A stretch of 6,056 nucleotides of DNA, from the NCBI GenBank assembly GCA_016788685.1, contig JAEUSS010000186.1, forward strand, positions 1 through 6,056, in the 5' to 3' direction. The notes beneath the pieces are model-generated. The model worked only from the letters and a program-made list of their open reading frames with translations. It searched no databases and was not told the DNA's origin. Within the stretch, counting starts at the first letter, position 1. Each line of letters opens with the position of its first letter. A program made the translations under genes and the position numbers. The DNA is from Prolixibacteraceae bacterium. Lineage in GTDB: Bacteria > Bacteroidota > Bacteroidia > Bacteroidales > Prolixibacteraceae. This document shows positions 5,172 to 6,056 of the stretch, piece after piece.

Positions 5172-6056
5172 ATGAAAATTGTAATTGTAGGAGCTGGCGA
5201 GGTTGGAACTCACCTTGCCCGAATGTTAAGTAAGGCTAATCATGATATTGTCCTGCTTGATGAAGATCCAGCTAAGCTCCAGTGGATATCCAATCAGGTT
5301 GATCTTTTGGCCATGACCGGATATGCAAACTCGTTCAGAGATCTTCATGACGCCGGAGTTTCCAAAGCAGACCTGTTTATTGCTGTCACTCCGTTTGAAG
5401 ACCGTAACATGATGGCTTGTATTATTGCAAAAGATCTGGGGGCCAAACGTACGGTTGCACGGGTTGACAACGGCGAGTTTTTGAATGAAAGGAACCGCGA
5501 CCGTATAATCAGCTTTGGTGTTGATGAAGTCATTTATCCCGAAAATCTTGCAGCCCGCGAGATTGTAAATTCAATCAAACAAGTTGGAACCCGCGAAATG
5601 ATTGAATTTTCAGGAGGTAAACTCATCCTGATGGGAATAAAAATCCGTGAGAATGCTCTTATCGTAAATAAAACGTTAGAGGAAATATCAGGTATCGATA
5701 GAGAAATCCGGGCAGTTGCCATTAATCGCGGTACAAAGGTATTTGTTCCTCATGGTAAAGACTATGTCCTGAATAATGACATTGTTTTCTTTATTACGAC
5801 AAAGTCGAACCAGAATTTGATTTACGAGATTTCGGGGAAAGAAATCTTTGAAGTAAAAAACATCATGATACTTGGCGGAAGCCGGATTGCCCAGAAAGCG
5901 GTTGAGAAACTTGGAGATCAGTACAACATCAAGATTATTGAAACAGACCGGGAACGTAGTGTAAAAATAGCTGGTAAGTTGGGAAATGCGCTTGTGATTC
6001 ACGGCGATGGCAGAAACCTGGATTTGCTGAAAGAAGAATCATTAGAAAGAATGGAT
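5172..6056 (+). CDS. trkA: Trk system potassium uptake protein TrkA, N-terminal 295 residues (cut by the window end)
   Basis: TrkA is the peripheral cytoplasmic NAD(H)-binding subunit that gates the TrkH/TrkG potassium channel. The frame runs from ATG at 5172 to the window end without a stop; the full protein is usually about 445-460 residues. The first Rossmann (TrkA-N/RCK) domain shows VGAGEVG (6-12), the acidic residue D30 at the end of the second strand for binding the NAD ribose, and the conserved ADLFIAVTPFEDRNMMACIIAKDLG (66-90). A TrkA-C domain follows at about 140-225. The second Rossmann domain starts at about 229 with ILGGSRIA (233-240), E257 and GDGRNLDLL (278-286). The second glycine motif is GGSRIA instead of the GGGNIG of E. 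coli TrkA, so it may bind nucleotide differently. GGAG directly abuts the ATG, too close to serve as a normal ribosome site. A trkH gene would be expected downstream, beyond the window. Confidence 0.95.
   Translation, partial: MKIVIVGAGEVGTHLARMLSKANHDIVLLDEDPAKLQWISNQVDLLAMTGYANSFRDLHDAGVSKADLFIAVTPFEDRNMMACIIAKDLGAKRTVARVDNGEFLNERNRDRIISFGVDEVIYPENLAAREIVNSIKQVGTREMIEFSGGKLILMGIKIRENALIVNKTLEEISGIDREIRAVAINRGTKVFVPHGKDYVLNNDIVFFITTKSNQNLIYEISGKEIFEVKNIMILGGSRIAQKAVEKLGDQYNIKIIETDRERSVKIAGKLGNALVIHGDGRNLDLLKEESLERMD

Noticed and set aside
5151..5186. Inverted repeat AATTAC ... GTAATT around the trkA start
   Set aside because: Six AT-rich pairs with a 24-base loop are weak, and the start codon stays in the loop, so no regulatory claim is made.

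Overview
The window looks like a piece of a Bacteroidetes (Bacteroidota) chromosome, probably from the Bacteroidales or a near relative. The evidence is the family variants of every recognisable protein (long-form PurC with the HTPDSSRY motif, a ComEC without a metallo-beta-lactamase domain, Bacteroidetes-style TrkA), a TATTTTTG promoter element of the TAnnTTTG type used by that phylum, and the near absence of Shine-Dalgarno sequences before the start codons. GC content and codon use look even throughout. I see no tRNA, rRNA, CRISPR array, insertion sequence or phage gene.

Layout: the plus strand opens with the last 45 codons of a PhoH-family ATPase gene, which overlaps the start of purC in an ATGA junction. 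purC (SAICAR synthase, purine synthesis) is followed by a perfect 14-bp hairpin that can end transcription from both sides. A single minus-strand gene converges on that hairpin. It encodes a small exported protein with a basic, Tyr/His/Arg-rich linker and two copies of a short C-terminal motif.

A divergent intergenic region of about 226 bases leads into a second plus-strand group. ruvX (YqgF/RuvX nuclease) probably starts at a GTG at 1952, just downstream of the promoter element. It overlaps def (peptide deformylase) in another ATGA junction. After 126 bases comes comEC (DNA-uptake channel), whose start codon lies in the stem of a predicted hairpin. After a further 101 bases comes trkA (NAD-binding regulator of K+ uptake), which is cut by the window end after 295 codons.

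The genes are mostly housekeeping: purine synthesis, rRNA or DNA maintenance, N-terminal protein processing, DNA uptake and potassium transport. The window does not contain an obvious new multi-gene system. The points most worth a second look are the comEC start-codon hairpin, the corrected ruvX start with its embedded promoter, the duplicated motif in the secreted protein, and the C-terminal domain of ComEC, which replaces the usual nuclease-like domain.
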